Shown in pieces: positions 62,822-64,000 of a stretch of DNA of 64,000 nucleotides. Source of the stretch: Stieleria neptunia (GTDB lineage Bacteria > Planctomycetota > Planctomycetia > Pirellulales > Pirellulaceae); the NCBI RefSeq assembly GCF_007754155.1, contig NZ_CP037423.1, positions 10,040,938 through 10,104,937 on the forward strand. The letters run 5' to 3'. A program made the position numbers and the translations under genes. The notes under the pieces were generated by a model that was given only the letters and a program-made list of their open reading frames with translations, was not told the origin of the DNA and ran no database searches. Within the stretch, counting starts at the first letter, position 1. Every line of letters begins with the position of its first letter.

Positions 62822-63668
62822 ACTGGGGCAGCGATCGGAAATCTCAGCGACGGCTGGGACGACAACAAAAACAAGACCAGTGAGAGTATCACCGCAGCGA
62901 TGATCGGCAAGGATTCGCTCATGGGAACAAGCGGCTACGACGACGTCTACGCCAGCTACATCGACGAACCCGTCGTCCGTGACGGCACCGGCGGACTGCG
63001 TTACTACCATCACACCCAACAGTACAGTGTCAACGCACTGACCGATTCGAGCGGGGCGATCAAGGAACGGTACACGCATGATGCGTATGGTGGGTTGTCG
63101 ATCTTCGATGGAAGCGGCACGGCGCGTACGACGACGGCCGAAGGAAACCGGTATTCATACACAGGTCGTGAGTGGGATGAGGAGCTTGGGCTCTATCACT
63201 TCCGCGTTAGAATGTACGATGCCATGGTCGGTCGGTCGGTTTTTGAGGCGTGATCCGATTCATTACGAGGATGTTTTTTCACTTTATGTGTCGTACTTGG
63301 GGAACCAGCGATTGGATCCTTTTGGGACACGTACATTCGAGGACGACCCTCGCGAGCCGTATTTTCCGCCACGAACTCGTCCAAGAAGGCCCCGTACGAC
63401 CGGGCAGGAAATCGCCGACCAGATGCGAAGCGATCTGCTGGAATTTTGCGATAGTTGCACCTGTAGTGCAGACTGCGATTATCAAGAGTGTCGGAATAGT
63501 GTCTTTCGCGCATTGGAGGCGATTAGGCACACATATGACCACAATAGCAATCCCCCGTCTTCACGTTGCCGTGGGATCAACGAGTGGACGGCCATTTTTG
63601 CTACGCATGGGCATGGGGTTTTTATCTCGCATTGGGGGCAGCGATGTCCAGCGATTGTTTCGAGGTGA
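62822..63668 (+). pseudogene. 3' remnant of an Rhs/YD-repeat protein, frameshifted, with C-terminal toxin-like tip
   Basis: The frame open from 62822 encodes the end of an Rhs core: GGLRYYHHTQQYSVNALTDS, IKERYTHDAYGG, NRYSYTGREWDEELGLYHFR and RMYDAMVGR. It then leaves the frame; the continuation (RFLRRDPIHYED, then RLDPFG, the usual DPxG boundary) is one frame over and runs to 63668. The switch is at (GGTC)3GG, 63226-63239. Removing one GGTC unit restores RMYDAMVGRFLRRDPI. After DPFG follow about 110 residues unique to this tip, rich in Cys and His (CDSCTCSADC, ATHGHGVFISHWGQ), the position of polymorphic toxins. The 5' part of a full Rhs gene is missing, so this is a displaced or decayed tail. 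Confidence 0.85.
63226..63239 (+). repeat. GGTC tetranucleotide tract at the Rhs frameshift
   Basis: Three and a half GGTC units lie exactly where the Rhs reading frame shifts. Loss of one unit gives the expected MVGRFLRRDP sequence. Confidence 0.85.
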
Positions 63669-64000
63669 AAGTCGAGGAGGCCTCTGTATATTCTAACAAC
63701 CCATTTATGCACGGAAAGATTCATCAGTGGGTCAGAATCACTTCGAAGTGCGAGAGTGGACAAGAGGTATTTATTGACGATGGATTTTACCATTTAGGAG
63801 AGTACTGCCATGAGTCTCGGCCTTGTGGCGTCGATGGCGGAGGCGACGCTGGTTGCGCAAATTATCCCGGCGTATATGTCTATCACTTGGGTGGGCGCCA
63901 TCGAGCGCCCCCATGGTCTTTTCCTATTGTTCCGCGAGAAGATGGAGAGTCGTGTGAACCTGTCCAGCCTTACGGTCCAGATGGAAACCCGGTACCGATT
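63644..64000 (+). CDS. Partial gene after the Rhs tip, possible immunity protein
   Basis: An open frame begins with ATG at 63644, overlaps the last 25 bases of the Rhs tip in another frame, and runs off the right edge (119 codons, no stop). It starts MSSDCFEVKVEEASVYSNN and contains VFIDDGFYHLGEYCHESRP, several Cys (DGGGDAGCANYPGVYVYH) and a Pro-rich end. A G-rich stretch (TTGGGGGC) precedes the ATG. Genes directly after Rhs toxins often encode immunity proteins, and overlap supports co-translation, but no family was recognised and an alternative is a further piece of the Rhs tip locus. Confidence 0.55.
   Translation, partial: MSSDCFEVKVEEASVYSNNPFMHGKIHQWVRITSKCESGQEVFIDDGFYHLGEYCHESRPCGVDGGGDAGCANYPGVYVYHLGGRHRAPPWSFPIVPREDGESCEPVQPYGPDGNPVPI

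Noticed and set aside
1..64000. tRNA or rRNA genes
   Set aside because: I looked through intergenic regions for cloverleaf-type sequence with conserved GTTC arms and for rRNA stretches, and saw none I could support.

Overview
The window looks like chromosome of a planctomycete, most likely a Pirellulales (Rhodopirellula-like) bacterium. This is inferred from gene families, not from a marker gene: a DUF1559 prepilin-like protein, a TIGR02999-type ECF sigma factor, a PVC-type dehydrogenase fused to a CxxCH cytochrome domain, multihaem cytochromes with CxxCH motifs, a 3,269-residue TPR giant with a planctomycete-type C-terminus, FadL, GSII, and few clear Shine-Dalgarno sites. No rRNA, tRNA or CRISPR array was seen.

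Left end (1-3.4 kb): an exported Ser/Asn/Gly-rich protein, then a compact three-gene set that is the highlight of the window. It holds a 260-residue precursor with eleven copies of a TTxxxxEE-type core, an ATP-grasp ligase, and an ECF sigma factor. The core motif plus the adjacent ATP-grasp enzyme match the plesiocin class of graspetides (ester-crosslinked RiPPs), but this precursor has many cores and a twin-arginine-like leader.

3.7-17.6 kb: SRAP/YedK DNA-crosslink protein, TrkH potassium transporter, the giant secreted TPR protein, and a membrane-anchored thioredoxin-like protein. 17.6-19.2 kb: an IS200-like Y1 transposase embedded in 282-bp REP-like repeats. 19.2-26.9 kb: a minus-strand operon of a YtrA-type GntR regulator, an ABC ATPase and two large paralogous permeases, with a perfect inverted repeat upstream as likely operator; then a zinc-ribbon membrane protein. 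27-35 kb: an FMN/Fe-S NosR-like membrane protein overlapping a GGQ release-factor-like gene, a 205-bp tandem repeat array, and a large SGNH-dehydrogenase-HEAT-cytochrome fusion.

35.4-53.5 kb: glutamine synthetase type II with a clear terminator, a Coa1-like small membrane protein, a long NfeD protease, a hotdog-methyltransferase fusion, a 1,976-residue pseudokinase/ATPase/hybrid histidine kinase, a FadL porin, a response regulator, a U32 peptidase-family protein and a small membrane protein. 53.6-62.4 kb: two divergent multihaem cytochromes (8 and 7 CxxCH motifs), an SGNH hydrolase, a DUF1559 protein, a glycosyltransferase-TPR fusion and a small lipoprotein. The right edge holds the frameshifted tail of an Rhs protein, overlapped by a partial gene that may encode its immunity protein.

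Intergenic DNA is unusually rich in dispersed palindromic elements of several families. One of them supplies the TAG stop codon of three unrelated genes.
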